Below are positions 26,473-35,673 of a DNA stretch of 64,000 nucleotides, in pieces (positions within the stretch are counted from its first letter, which is position 1; each line of letters begins with the position of its first letter). Made by a program: the position numbers and the translations under genes. The stretch covers positions 74,383-138,382 of the forward strand of contig DXWL01000001.1 of NCBI GenBank assembly GCA_019416865.1. The letters run 5' to 3'. The notes under the pieces are model-generated. The model was not told the origin of the DNA. It was given only the letters and a program-made list of their open reading frames with translations, and searched no databases. The stretch comes from Fusobacterium sp. Its GTDB lineage: Bacteria; Fusobacteriota; Fusobacteriia; Fusobacteriales; Fusobacteriaceae.

Positions 26473-27831
26473 CTAGTTTTTAAAGCTGTGAATTGGAGCA
26501 GGAACTCTTCCTCCTCTGTTGATAAATCTCTCACAGCTGAATTTATTTACAGGCATAATAGGTGCGTGACCTAAAAGTCCTCCAAATTCAACCTGTTCTC
26601 CAACACCTTTTCCTATTACAGGAATAAGTCTTGCAGCAGTTGTTTTATTATTTATCATACCAATTGCAGATTCATCAGCAATTATTCCTGAAATTGTAGC
26701 TGCTGAAGTATCTCCAGGTATAGCTATCATATCAAGTCCAACAGAACATACACAAGTCATAGCCTCAAGTTTTTCAAGAGTAAGTGCTCCTATTTCAGCT
26801 GCAGTTATCATAGCATGGTCTTCACTTACTGGAATAAATGCTCCGCTAAGTCCTCCCACATAAGATGAAGCCATTACTCCACCTTTCTTAACATTGTCGT
26901 TAAGAATTGCCAAAGCTGCTGTTGTTCCAGGTGCTCCTGCGTGTTCAAGCCCCATCTCTTGGAAAATCTCTCCAATACTGTCACCAACTGCTGGAGTAGG
27001 TGCAAGAGATAAATCTATTATTCCAAAAGGTACATTCAATCTTCTTGCAGCTTCTTGAGCCACTATCTGTCCCACTCTTGTTATTTTAAAAGCTGTTTTC
27101 TTAACAGTTTCACAAAGCATTTCAAAATCTCCGTCCCTTACTTCCATAAGAGCTCTTTTTACAACTCCAGGTCCGCTGACACCTACATTTATTACACAGT
27201 CAGCTTCTCCAACACCGTGAAATGCTCCAGCCATAAATGGATTGTCTTCAACAGCATTACAGAATACAACAAGTTTTGCACAACCAATACTGTCATTATC
27301 TTTTGTCATTTCAGCTGTTTCTTTTATAACCTCTCCCATTCTCTTTATGGCGTCCATATTAAGTCCATTTCTTGATGTTCCCACATTTATAGAAGAACAT
27401 ACTCTCTCTGTAACTGCAAGAGCTTCAGGAATAGAGTCGATAAGTTTTCTGTCTGAAGGAGTGCAGCCTTTGTGTACAAGAGCTGAAAATCCTCCGATAA
27501 AGTTTACTCCGCAGTCTGCTGCTGCTCTGTCAAGAGTTTTAGCAATGCTTACATAAGAATCTGTTTTACATCCTGCTGCTGCTATTGCAATAGGTGTAAC
27601 AGATATTCTCTTGTTTACAACAGGGATTCCAAATTGTTTTGCTATTTCATCTCCCACTTTTACCAAATCTTTTGCATAAGTAGTAATTTTTTTATAAATA
27701 TTTTCATTAAATTTATCCACATCAGGATCAGCACAGTCTATAAGACTTATACCCATTGTTATTGTACGAACATCTAGCTTAGCTTCAGCTATCATACGGT
27801 TAGTTTCCTGTATCTCTACTCTGGAAATCAT
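26473..27831 (-). CDS. DUF711/PFL family protein (UPF0210)
   Basis: A 452-residue cytosolic protein of the UPF0210/PFL family, related in fold to pyruvate formate-lyase-like barrels but without a known reaction. Recognisable stretches are RTITMGISLIDCADPD near residue 22, NVGVSGPGVVKRALMEV, LAPTPAVGDSIGEI and GLDMIAIPGDTSA. It is separated by only 34 bp from an upstream ACT-domain gene, a pairing found in many firmicutes and archaea. ATG follows AAGGAGGACTTTT. Confidence 0.85.
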   Translation of the reverse strand: MISRVEIQETNRMIAEAKLDVRTITMGISLIDCADPDVDKFNENIYKKITTYAKDLVKVGDEIAKQFGIPVVNKRISVTPIAIAAAGCKTDSYVSIAKTLDRAAADCGVNFIGGFSALVHKGCTPSDRKLIDSIPEALAVTERVCSSINVGTSRNGLNMDAIKRMGEVIKETAEMTKDNDSIGCAKLVVFCNAVEDNPFMAGAFHGVGEADCVINVGVSGPGVVKRALMEVRDGDFEMLCETVKKTAFKITRVGQIVAQEAARRLNVPFGIIDLSLAPTPAVGDSIGEIFQEMGLEHAGAPGTTAALAILNDNVKKGGVMASSYVGGLSGAFIPVSEDHAMITAAEIGALTLEKLEAMTCVCSVGLDMIAIPGDTSAATISGIIADESAIGMINNKTTAARLIPVIGKGVGEQVEFGGLLGHAPIMPVNKFSCERFINRGGRVPAPIHSFKN

Positions 27832-27865
27832 AAAAGTCCTCCTTGATTTTGTCGGTTATTTTTTA

Positions 27866-28135
27866 TTAAATACGATGCATACAGTTGAATATATCTTCGT
27901 GTTGAGTTGTTATAATTACTCCAAGCTCTTTTCCTATTTCTGCAAGTTCTTCACTTACAACTTCCATAGATTTTACAGATTCATTCATCTCAACAATCAT
28001 CATCATATTAAAATAACCACTTACAATAGTTTGTGAAATATCAAGAATATTTACATTTACACTTGATAAATAAGTACAAACTTTTGCAATAATCCCTACT
28101 TTATCTGTTCCCAAAACAGTAATAATACACTTCAT
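27866..28135 (-). CDS. ACT domain protein (UPF0237)
   Basis: An 89-residue stand-alone ACT domain of the UPF0237 type: MKCIITVLGTDKVGIIAKV followed by the second half (YFNMMMIVEM). ATG follows CAGGAGGTAAGG; a longer frame upstream lacks a site. ACT domains bind amino acids, so it probably regulates or partners the DUF711 protein encoded just downstream. The ligand is unknown. Confidence 0.88.
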   Translation of the reverse strand: MKCIITVLGTDKVGIIAKVCTYLSSVNVNILDISQTIVSGYFNMMMIVEMNESVKSMEVVSEELAEIGKELGVIITTQHEDIFNCMHRI

Positions 28136-28235
28136 CCTTACCTCCTGAATTCCTTTTTGTATTTTAATTTTATTTATCCACAAATCAGTCTTTCAATTTA
28201 TTATATCATTTATTCTCATCATTATGCAAAAAACT

Positions 28236-28366
28236 TAAGTGAACCTCTCCCACTTAAAATTACTTTGTAATTTTTGAAGTAGGAGCTTCTTCTTGGGAAG
28301 TAGTTGCTTTTGTTAGCCAGCTATATTTACCAAGCTATCCCCGTAGTTCCTACGGTTCTTTATTTT
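28236..28366 (-). ncRNA. IS605-type right end and probable TnpB guide (omega) RNA region
   Basis: Downstream of tnpB, non-coding DNA carries nested hairpins: ACCGTAGGAACTACGGGGAT, then paired TAGTTG/CAACTA-type segments, and an end hairpin CTACTTCAAAAATTAC / GTAATTTTAAGTGGGAG, finishing near GTTCAC. IS605-family right ends look like this and are transcribed as the guide RNA of TnpB; the guide would be the host sequence beyond about 28236. The exact end is not certain. Confidence 0.6.
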
Positions 28367-29506
28367 TTAGACTGCTTCTCTTATTCTTAGACCTTCAGCC
28401 AATATATTTTTACTTGCATTTATATCTCTATCGTGATGAGTATGACAAACTGGACAAGTCCACTCCCTTATATCAAGAGTTTTCTTGCCATCACGATTCC
28501 CACATACAGAGCATATTTGACTTGATGGATATAGTCTATCTATTTTTATTATCTCTTTTCCATACCATCTTGCCTTGTATTCTAATTTATTTACAAAACT
28601 TGCCCAAGATACATCAGCGATAGATTTTGCCAATTTATGATTATGAAGTAAGCCTTTTGTATTTAAGTCTTCAATACAGATAATATCGTGGTTTTTAATA
28701 ATATCTGTACTCAGCTTATTTAAGAAATTTGTTCTCATATTCATAATTTTTTCATGTATCTTAGCAACTTTAATTCTTTGTTTTTGATAATTTTTAGCTT
28801 CGCTTAATTTTCTATTTTCTTTTTTAGCAATTAGAAGTCTTTTAGAAAGTTTTCTCTGTTCTCTTTTTAGTTTATCTTCTAATTGTTTTCTAAATTTAAG
28901 ATTTTCAATTTTTTCTCCAGTAGATAAAATAGCCATATCTTTAATACCTAAGTCAATTCCTACTGATGAATTAGTTTTTGGTAATTCTTGAATATCAGTT
29001 TCACATAACAAAGAGATAAAATACTTACCACTTCCATTACGCGAGATAGTAGCAGATTTTATTATACCCTCTATTTTTCTATGCACTTTAATTTTTACTA
29101 ATTCTTTAAGCTTTGGAACTTTTAACCAATTTTCAAAAATATTTACAGTTCCATTTTGATTATTGGTTGTATAGCTTTGTACAGGATTTTTCTTAGATTT
29201 GAATTTAGGAAATCCAATAGATTTATCTCTAAAAAAATTTTTATACGCTTTGTCTAAATTCATTTGAGCATTAGCAAGAGCAAGACTATCAACTTCTTTT
29301 AGAAATTCATACTCTTTTTTATATTGAGCAGGAGTTGGATATTTTATCTTTTTATCAGGATTACCTTTACTTTCTTCATATGCTTTAATTCTATCATTTA
29401 GCATAAGATTATAGACAAGACGAACACAACCAAAAGTTTTACTAAAAAATATCTTTTGTTCTTCGTTTGGATAAATTCTAAATTTATATGCTTTTAGTTG
29501 TTTCAT
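28367..29506 (-). CDS. tnpB: TnpB, IS200/IS605-family RNA-guided nuclease
   Basis: A 379-residue intact TnpB. The N-terminal domain opens with KAYKFRIYPNEEQ. The RuvC-like catalytic acids are D185 in GIDLGIKD, E279 in CIEDLN and D361 in DRDINASKN. A zinc ribbon has C332/C335 (CSVC) and C351/C354 (CPVC). ATG follows GAGGTGG. TnpB proteins cut DNA guided by an RNA from the element's right end, which is present downstream. The neighbouring TnpA is truncated, so the element cannot move alone but the nuclease could still be active. Confidence 0.95.
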   Translation of the reverse strand: MKQLKAYKFRIYPNEEQKIFFSKTFGCVRLVYNLMLNDRIKAYEESKGNPDKKIKYPTPAQYKKEYEFLKEVDSLALANAQMNLDKAYKNFFRDKSIGFPKFKSKKNPVQSYTTNNQNGTVNIFENWLKVPKLKELVKIKVHRKIEGIIKSATISRNGSGKYFISLLCETDIQELPKTNSSVGIDLGIKDMAILSTGEKIENLKFRKQLEDKLKREQRKLSKRLLIAKKENRKLSEAKNYQKQRIKVAKIHEKIMNMRTNFLNKLSTDIIKNHDIICIEDLNTKGLLHNHKLAKSIADVSWASFVNKLEYKARWYGKEIIKIDRLYPSSQICSVCGNRDGKKTLDIREWTCPVCHTHHDRDINASKNILAEGLRIREAV

Positions 29507-29524
29507 CAGTCCACCTCCTCAAAA

Positions 29525-29745
29525 TTATTTACTCTTTTGTCCTTGTTCTTCTATATATTTTTTTATGACTTCAATAGGAGCTCCTCCAGTAGTCAACAAA
29601 CAAAAACTTTTAGACCAAAACATTTCTTTCCATAGATATTTTCTTATATGTGGAAATTCTTTTTTTATTATTCTAGAACTTGCTGATTTATACGCATTTA
29701 TGAATTTAGTCAATGAGGTAGGTGACTTCTTGCCCGTTATGTTAA
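29525..29745 (-). pseudogene. tnpA: Truncated TnpA (Y1 transposase) C-terminal fragment
   Basis: The frame encodes the second half of an IS605-type TnpA: LTKFINAYKSASSRIIKKEF, WKEMFWSKSFCLLTTGG and IEVIKKYIEEQG with the catalytic Tyr region. The first 60 or so residues, including the His-x-His metal site, are missing. Upstream the frame runs straight into the 3' end of the MATE gene on the same strand. It represents a deletion that removed the element's left end, with a junction near 29725-29745. Non-functional as a transposase. Confidence 0.8.
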
Positions 29746-31100
29746 AATATACCTTTTCTCCAGCTTCCCTTCCAAGCATACAATACCATAAGCACCATTC
29801 CAACAAACCATGAAACAGGATAAAGAAGATATATTATATCTATTGTATTAAATTTTGGAACGATAAACTGTATCCACACAATACGGAACAGACACAGAGA
29901 TATAAGAAGAATTACCATAGGAGGAACTGTTTTTCCAGTACCTCTTATAGTTCCTCCAAGCCCATGCATAATGCTCAATAAAAAATAGAAAGGACAGAAA
30001 TATTTCATTGCTTTTATTCCATAATACATAACCTCTTTGTCCTGTGTAAATATTCCCATAAAGAAATCAGAAAACATAAGTATTATTGCTCCCAATGCAA
30101 GAGTATAAACAACTCCCATAATCACAACAGCCCACATACCTTTTTTCAATCTGTCTGTTTTTCCAGCTCCATAGTTTTGACCTGTAAAAGTTGTTACAGC
30201 CATACTAAAACTTAGTATCGGCAGAATATTAAATCCATCAAGCTTCAAATACGCTCCAAAACCTGCCATAGCCTTTGCTCCAAATGTGTTGACACTTGAC
30301 TGCACCAAAATATTTGAAAAGGATATTACGGTGTTCTGAATCGCTGTAGGAAGCCCTATCTTTATAATTCTTCCTGCCATTTTTTTATAAATCTTTATCT
30401 CTCTGAATTTCAACTGATAATTTTCAGGAACTTTTGAAAGAAACATAAGTATCAATATACATGAAAGTATCTGACTTATATTTGTTGCAACAGCAGCTCC
30501 TGCAATTCCCATCTTCAGCCAATTTATAAGAATTATATCCAAAATAATATTTAAAAAAGAAGCAGAGCCAAGATAGATGAGAGGTCGTTTAGAATCTCCA
30601 ACAGCATTAAGTATTCCTGCTGCCATATTATACACAACACTAAAAAGAAGTCCAGCTGAATAAAGCCTTAAATATACGACTGATTCTCTCATAACCTCTT
30701 CAGGAGTTCTCATCCATTTTAATATTGTTGGTGTAAAAATAATTCCTGCTGCTGTAAGAATTATTCCTAATATTATTGCAATGGCAAGAGCTGTATGAAC
30801 TGATATCTTAACACCTTTTTTATTTCCTGCCCCTATAAATTGAGATACTACAACCCCTGCTCCTGCAGAAGCTCCCATACTGAAAGCTATCAAAAGGTTT
30901 ATTATAGATGTGCTTGAACCAACAGCTGCAAGAGCATTGCTCCCTACATAGTTTCCTACTATAACAGAATCCACAGCATTATACATCTGTTGAAGCAGGT
31001 TTCCCAAAATCATTGGAATTGAAAAAAATATAATCTTTCTCCATATATTTCCTTCTGTCATAAGATTTTTCCCAGTTTTTACTGAAACACCTTCCCCCAT
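29742..31100 (-). CDS. MATE family efflux transporter
   Basis: A 452-residue inner-membrane antiporter of the MATE/NorM-DinF class with about twelve hydrophobic segments. Recognisable parts are NIWRKIIFFSIPMILGNLLQ, the QMYNAVDSVIVGNYVG motif near the N-terminus, and FTGQNYGAG in the second half. Start at ATG with GGGGGAG five bases upstream. Its last codons (WKGSWRKGIF) overlap the truncated TnpA frame, so the native C-terminus may have been replaced by IS sequence, though the full set of helices is present. Substrate unknown. Confidence 0.88.
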   Translation of the reverse strand: MGEGVSVKTGKNLMTEGNIWRKIIFFSIPMILGNLLQQMYNAVDSVIVGNYVGSNALAAVGSSTSIINLLIAFSMGASAGAGVVVSQFIGAGNKKGVKISVHTALAIAIILGIILTAAGIIFTPTILKWMRTPEEVMRESVVYLRLYSAGLLFSVVYNMAAGILNAVGDSKRPLIYLGSASFLNIILDIILINWLKMGIAGAAVATNISQILSCILILMFLSKVPENYQLKFREIKIYKKMAGRIIKIGLPTAIQNTVISFSNILVQSSVNTFGAKAMAGFGAYLKLDGFNILPILSFSMAVTTFTGQNYGAGKTDRLKKGMWAVVIMGVVYTLALGAIILMFSDFFMGIFTQDKEVMYYGIKAMKYFCPFYFLLSIMHGLGGTIRGTGKTVPPMVILLISLCLFRIVWIQFIVPKFNTIDIIYLLYPVSWFVGMVLMVLYAWKGSWRKGIF

Positions 31101-31205
31101 TTTTCTCCCCCTATTCATAATCTTATACAACTTACATTATAATAATATCTCTTTTTTATGGCAAATTATTTTTATATATATTATATATTTATTAATTATC
31201 ATTAA

Positions 31206-31236
31206 ACAAAAAAAAGAGAAGGATTTCTCCTTCTCT
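31206..31236 (-). terminator. Terminator of the str operon
   Basis: AGAGAAGGA and TCCTTCTCT arms, 4-nt loop and a T8 run on the minus strand, about 70 bp after tuf. Confidence 0.85.
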
Positions 31237-31306
31237 CTTAATTATCTCTGTTTGTTCTGTCAGTCATTGAACTTCCTTTCAGTCGTTCATCTCCTGCATA
31301 TCCAAA

Positions 31307-32491
31307 CTATTTAGTTATTTCTGATACTACTCCAGAAGCTACTGTTCTTCCACCTTCTCTGATAGCGAATCTTAATCCTACTTCCATTGCGATTGGGTGA
31401 ATTAATTCTACTGACATTGTGATGTTATCTCCTGGCATTACCATTTCTACACCTTCAGGTAAGTTTACTGCTCCTGTTATATCTGTTGTTCTGAAGTAGA
31501 ATTGTGGTCTGTATCCTGTGAAGAATGGAGTATGTCTTCCTCCTTCTTCTTTAGTTAATACGTATACTTCTCCGTTGAAGTTTGTATGTGGGTGGATTGT
31601 TCCTGGTTTAGCTAGTACTTGTCCTCTTTCTACTTCTTCTTTTTTAGTTCCTCTTAATAGAGCTCCAATGTTGTCTCCTGCTTGACCTTGATCAAGAAGT
31701 TTTCTGAACATTTCTACTCCTGTACAAGTTGTTTTTGTAGTTGGTCTTATTCCTACTATTTCAACTTCTTCTCCAACTTTGATGATTCCTCTTTCTACTC
31801 TTCCTGTAACAACTGTTCCTCTTCCTGTGATTGTGAATACGTCTTCTATTGGCATTAGGAATGGTAAGTCTACTGTTCTTTCTGGAGTTGGGATGTAAGA
31901 ATCTACTGCATCCATTAGAGCCATGATTTGGTTAACCCATTTTTCTTCTCCGTTTAATGCTCCTAAAGATGATCCGATAATTACTGGTACTTCATCTCCT
32001 GGGAATCCATATTCGCTAAGGATTTCTCTTACTTCCATTTCTACTAATTCTAATAATTCTTCGTCGTCTACCATATCTGCTTTGTTTAAGTATACTACGA
32101 TGTAAGGAACTCCAACCTGTCTAGAAAGTAGGATGTGTTCTCTTGTTTGAGGCATTGGACCGTCAGCTGCAGAAACAACTAGGATCGCACCGTCCATTTG
32201 AGCTGCTCCTGTAATCATGTTTTTAACGTAGTCCGCGTGTCCTGGACAGTCAACGTGAGCATAGTGTCTTTTTTCAGTTGTATACTCGATGTGAGCTGTG
32301 TTGATAGTTATTCCTCTTTCTCTTTCTTCTGGAGCAACGTCGATTTTATCGAAGTCTACTTTTTCAGCTAGTCCTCTGTCAGAAAGAACTTTAGATATTG
32401 CTGCAGTTGTTGTTGTTTTTCCGTGGTCAACGTGTCCTATTGTACCGATGTTTACATGGGGTTTGCTTCTGTCAAATTTTTCTTTTGCCAT
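31307..32491 (-). CDS. tuf: Elongation factor Tu
   Basis: A 394-residue EF-Tu, full length. GTP-binding motifs GHVDHGKT, DCPGHADY and NKAD are present; domains 2 and 3 follow (FTGYRPQFYFRTTDITG). It delivers aminoacyl-tRNA to the ribosome. Last gene of rpsL-rpsG-fusA-tuf; a GC-rich hairpin lies between fusA and tuf. Confidence 0.98.
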   Translation of the reverse strand: MAKEKFDRSKPHVNIGTIGHVDHGKTTTTAAISKVLSDRGLAEKVDFDKIDVAPEERERGITINTAHIEYTTEKRHYAHVDCPGHADYVKNMITGAAQMDGAILVVSAADGPMPQTREHILLSRQVGVPYIVVYLNKADMVDDEELLELVEMEVREILSEYGFPGDEVPVIIGSSLGALNGEEKWVNQIMALMDAVDSYIPTPERTVDLPFLMPIEDVFTITGRGTVVTGRVERGIIKVGEEVEIVGIRPTTKTTCTGVEMFRKLLDQGQAGDNIGALLRGTKKEEVERGQVLAKPGTIHPHTNFNGEVYVLTKEEGGRHTPFFTGYRPQFYFRTTDITGAVNLPEGVEMVMPGDNITMSVELIHPIAMEVGLRFAIREGGRTVASGVVSEITK

Positions 32492-32538
32492 TTTGTCCTC
32501 CTAAATTTCATATTTAAATTTTAAAATTTATATTTTGT

Positions 32539-32559
32539 GTCCGGCACTATGTGCCGGAC
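32539..32559 (-). other. GC-rich hairpin between fusA and tuf
   Basis: A perfect 9-bp stem GTCCGGCAC / GTGCCGGAC with a 3-nt loop, conspicuous in this AT-rich DNA and not followed by a T-run. Likely an RNA-processing or stability element that lets tuf be expressed above the rest of the operon. Confidence 0.55.
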
Positions 32560-32594
32560 TTAGTTCTTTTAAACTCTGCTTTAAGAAAAGATTA

Positions 32595-34670
32595 TTATCT
32601 TCCTCTTTCAGCTTTGATTTCTTCTTGAATTGCTCTTGGAACTGCTGTATATTCTTCAAATTCCATTGAGTAGTTAGCTCTTCCTTGAGATTTAGATCTT
32701 AAGTCAGTTGCGTAACCGAACATTTCAGATAAAGGTACTTTAGCATTTATTATCTTAGCACCGTTTCTGTCTGTCATACCACCGATCATACCTCTTCTAG
32801 AGTTGATATCTCCGATGATATCTCCCATATATTCTTCTGGAGTAGTTACTTCTACTTTGAAGATTGGTTCAAGGATAACTGGTTTACATTTTTCAGCACC
32901 TTGTTTCATAGCCATAGATCCTGCAATCTTGAATGCCATTTCTGATGAGTCAACTTCGTGGTATGATCCATCATAAAGTGTTACTTTAACTCCAACTAAT
33001 GGATATCCAGCAACAACTCCGTTTTCAAGAGCTTCTCTACATCCTTTTTCTACTGCAGGGATATATTCTCTAGGAATTGCTCCTCCAGTAATTTCGTTAA
33101 CAAATTCGAAATCTTTTCCAGGGTTAGGCTCAACTTTGATCTTAACGTGTCCGTATTGTCCTTTACCTCCAGATTGTTTTGCATATTTAACTTCCTGCTC
33201 AGTAGAAGCAGTGATTGTTTCTCTGTAAGCAACTTGTGGTTTACCAACTGTAGACTCAACTTTGAATTCTCTTCTCATTCTGTCTACGATGATATCAAGG
33301 TGAAGTTCTCCCATTCCAGAAATGATTGTTTGACCAGTTTCTTCGTCAGATTTAACTCTGAATGTAGGGTCTTCTTCAGCAAGTTTTGCAAGTGCGATTC
33401 CCATTTTTTCTTGGTCTGCTTTAGTTTTTGGTTCAACTGCAACAGAGATAACTGGATCTGGGAATTCCATTTTCTCAAGAATTATAGGATTTTTTTCATC
33501 ACAAAGAGTATCTCCAGTTGTAGTATTTTTTAATCCAACTACTGCTGCGATATCTCCGCAATATACAACTTCTTTTTCTTCTCTTTTGTTAGCGTGCATT
33601 TGAAGAAGTCTTCCCATTCTTTCTTTTTGACCTTTAGTAGAGTTTAGAACATAAGATCCTTTTTCTACCATACCAGTATATACTCTGAAGAATGTTAATC
33701 TTCCAACAAATGGGTCTGTCATAACTTTGAATGCTAAAGCTGCGAATGGAGCATCATCACCGATTGGTAACTCAACTACTTTTTCAGAATCTTTAACATC
33801 TGTACCTTTTATTACACCTTTTTGAGTAGGTGCAGGCATATATGCTGTGATAGCATCTAGTAATGGTTGGATACCTCTGTTTCTGAATGCAGTTCCGCAT
33901 AATACAGGGATAATCATGTTTCCAATAGTTCCTGCTCTAAGAGCTTTTCTTATTTCTTCGTTAGAAACTTCTTCTCCACCTAGATATTTTTCCATTAATT
34001 CATCATCGCATTCAACAACAGATTCAATCATGAATTCTCTTGCTGCTTCAGCTTCATCAGCTAATTCTGCTCTGATTTCTCTTTCTTCTATCTTTTGTCC
34101 TTTGTCGTCTAAGTAAACGATCTCTTTCATTTCGATAAGGTCTACTATTCCTTCAAAAGCATCTTCAGCACCGATTGGTAATTGGATAGGTACAGGATTT
34201 GCTCCTAATTTTTCTTTAATATCGTTTACACACATTTTAAAGTCTGCACCGATTCTATCCATTTTATTAAAGAATGCCATTCTAGGTACACCATATTTAT
34301 CAGCTTGTCTCCATACAGTTTCAGACTGAGGCTGAACTCCATCAACTGCAGAGAATACTGCAACTGCACCGTCTAGGACTCTTAGAGATCTTTCAACCTC
34401 AACTGTAAAGTCCACGTGTCCTGGTGTGTCTATTATATTTATTCTATGATTTTTCCAGAAACATGTTGTAGCAGCAGAAGTGATTGTTATTCCTCTTTCT
34501 TGCTCTTGCTCCATCCAGTCCATTGTAGCAGCTCCATCGTGAACTTCTCCAAGGTTGTGGTTAACTCCAGTATAGAAAAGAATTCTTTCTGTAGTAGTAG
34601 TTTTACCAGCGTCAATGTGAGCCATGATACCAATGTTTCTAGTCATTTCTAATGAAACTTGTCTAGCCAT
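32595..34670 (-). CDS. fusA: Elongation factor G
   Basis: A 691-residue EF-G, the translocation GTPase. AHIDAGKTTTTERIL (G1), DTPGHVDF (G3) and FNKMD (G4) are visible; domain IV and the C-terminal GYATDLRS-SQGRA segment complete the protein. Start at ATG after CGAGGAGGAAAACACTAA. Lies between rpsG and tuf. Confidence 0.98.
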   Translation of the reverse strand: MARQVSLEMTRNIGIMAHIDAGKTTTTERILFYTGVNHNLGEVHDGAATMDWMEQEQERGITITSAATTCFWKNHRINIIDTPGHVDFTVEVERSLRVLDGAVAVFSAVDGVQPQSETVWRQADKYGVPRMAFFNKMDRIGADFKMCVNDIKEKLGANPVPIQLPIGAEDAFEGIVDLIEMKEIVYLDDKGQKIEEREIRAELADEAEAAREFMIESVVECDDELMEKYLGGEEVSNEEIRKALRAGTIGNMIIPVLCGTAFRNRGIQPLLDAITAYMPAPTQKGVIKGTDVKDSEKVVELPIGDDAPFAALAFKVMTDPFVGRLTFFRVYTGMVEKGSYVLNSTKGQKERMGRLLQMHANKREEKEVVYCGDIAAVVGLKNTTTGDTLCDEKNPIILEKMEFPDPVISVAVEPKTKADQEKMGIALAKLAEEDPTFRVKSDEETGQTIISGMGELHLDIIVDRMRREFKVESTVGKPQVAYRETITASTEQEVKYAKQSGGKGQYGHVKIKVEPNPGKDFEFVNEITGGAIPREYIPAVEKGCREALENGVVAGYPLVGVKVTLYDGSYHEVDSSEMAFKIAGSMAMKQGAEKCKPVILEPIFKVEVTTPEEYMGDIIGDINSRRGMIGGMTDRNGAKIINAKVPLSEMFGYATDLRSKSQGRANYSMEFEEYTAVPRAIQEEIKAERGR

Positions 34671-34707
34671 TTAGTGTTTTCCTCCTCGTTATTACGCTAA
34701 ATACAAA

Positions 34708-35178
34708 TTAATATTTATAGTGTGCGAACGCTCTGTTAGCTTCAGCCATTCTATAAGTATCTTCTTTTTTCTTAACAGTTGCACCTTCGTTGTTAGATGC
34801 TGCGATTAATTCAGCTGCTAACTTCTCAACCATTCCGTACTCTTTTCTTTCTCTTGTATAAGTAACAAGCCATCTTAAAGCTAGAGTTTGTTGTCTTTCT
34901 AATCTTACTTCAGTTGGAACTTGGTAAGTAGCTCCTCCGATTCTTCTTGATCTTACTTCGATTTGAGGTTTAATGTTTTCTAAAGCTTGTTTGAATACAT
35001 CGTACCCCTCTTTACCAGTTTTTTCTTTTATTAAATCCATTGCTGAATAGAATATAGATTCTGCTAATGATTTTTTTCCATCTACCATGAATGCATTTAT
35101 AGTTTTAGTAACTACCTTATCAGAATATCTAGAATCAGGTAATACATCTCTTTTAACTGCTGCTCTTCTTCTTGACAT
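34708..35178 (-). CDS. rpsG: 30S ribosomal protein S7
   Basis: A 156-residue S7 of normal length, beginning MSRRRAAVKRDVLPD and containing GGATYQVP and RRIG. It binds the 3' major domain of 16S rRNA. Starts 26 bp after rpsL. Confidence 0.98.
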   Translation of the reverse strand: MSRRRAAVKRDVLPDSRYSDKVVTKTINAFMVDGKKSLAESIFYSAMDLIKEKTGKEGYDVFKQALENIKPQIEVRSRRIGGATYQVPTEVRLERQQTLALRWLVTYTRERKEYGMVEKLAAELIAASNNEGATVKKKEDTYRMAEANRAFAHYKY

Positions 35179-35203
35179 TTAAACTGTTCACCTCCCTAAT
35201 TAA

Positions 35204-35572
35204 TTACGCTTTTTTTACACCGTATTTAGATCTTGATTGTTTTCTGTTGTTAACTCCTGCTGTATCTAGAGCTCCTCTTATGATTTTGTATCTAACCCCT
35301 GGTAAGTCTTTTGTTCTTCCACCTCTTATAAGAGCGATTGAGTGTTCTTGTAGGTTGTGTCCTTCACCTGGGATGTAGCAAGTAACTTCTAGACCGTTAG
35401 TTAATTTTACTCTGGCAACTTTTCTTAAAGCTGAGTTTGGTTTTTTAGGTGTAGTAGTGTATACTCTCACACAAACTCCTCTTCTTTGTGGGTTTCCTTG
35501 TAATGCTGGTGACTTTCCTTTTTCTTCTAAAGTTTGTCTTCCTTTTTTTACTAATTGATTTAAAGTAGGCAT
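35204..35572 (-). CDS. rpsL: 30S ribosomal protein S12
   Basis: A 122-residue S12. It contains the streptomycin-site segments TTPKKPNSALRKVARV (wild-type Lys at the usual resistance position) and GGRTKDLPGVRYKI. First gene of the str operon; ATG follows GGAAGGAGGGTAAA. Confidence 0.98.
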   Translation of the reverse strand: MPTLNQLVKKGRQTLEEKGKSPALQGNPQRRGVCVRVYTTTPKKPNSALRKVARVKLTNGLEVTCYIPGEGHNLQEHSIALIRGGRTKDLPGVRYKIIRGALDTAGVNNRKQSRSKYGVKKA

Positions 35573-35644
35573 TTTACCCTCCTTCCGAATTTTTTTTATA
35601 TTTTTATATTATTTATATAACTTAGATATTATATAGCAGATGAT

Positions 35645-35673
35645 ATTTTAGCACATTTTAAAAATTTTTACAA
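35645..35673 (-). promoter_or_regulatory. Promoter of the str operon
   Basis: TTGTAA and TAAAAT with a 17-bp spacer on the minus strand, about 75 bp before rpsL. The -35 hexamer overlaps the stop region of the upstream ABC-F gene. Confidence 0.6.
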
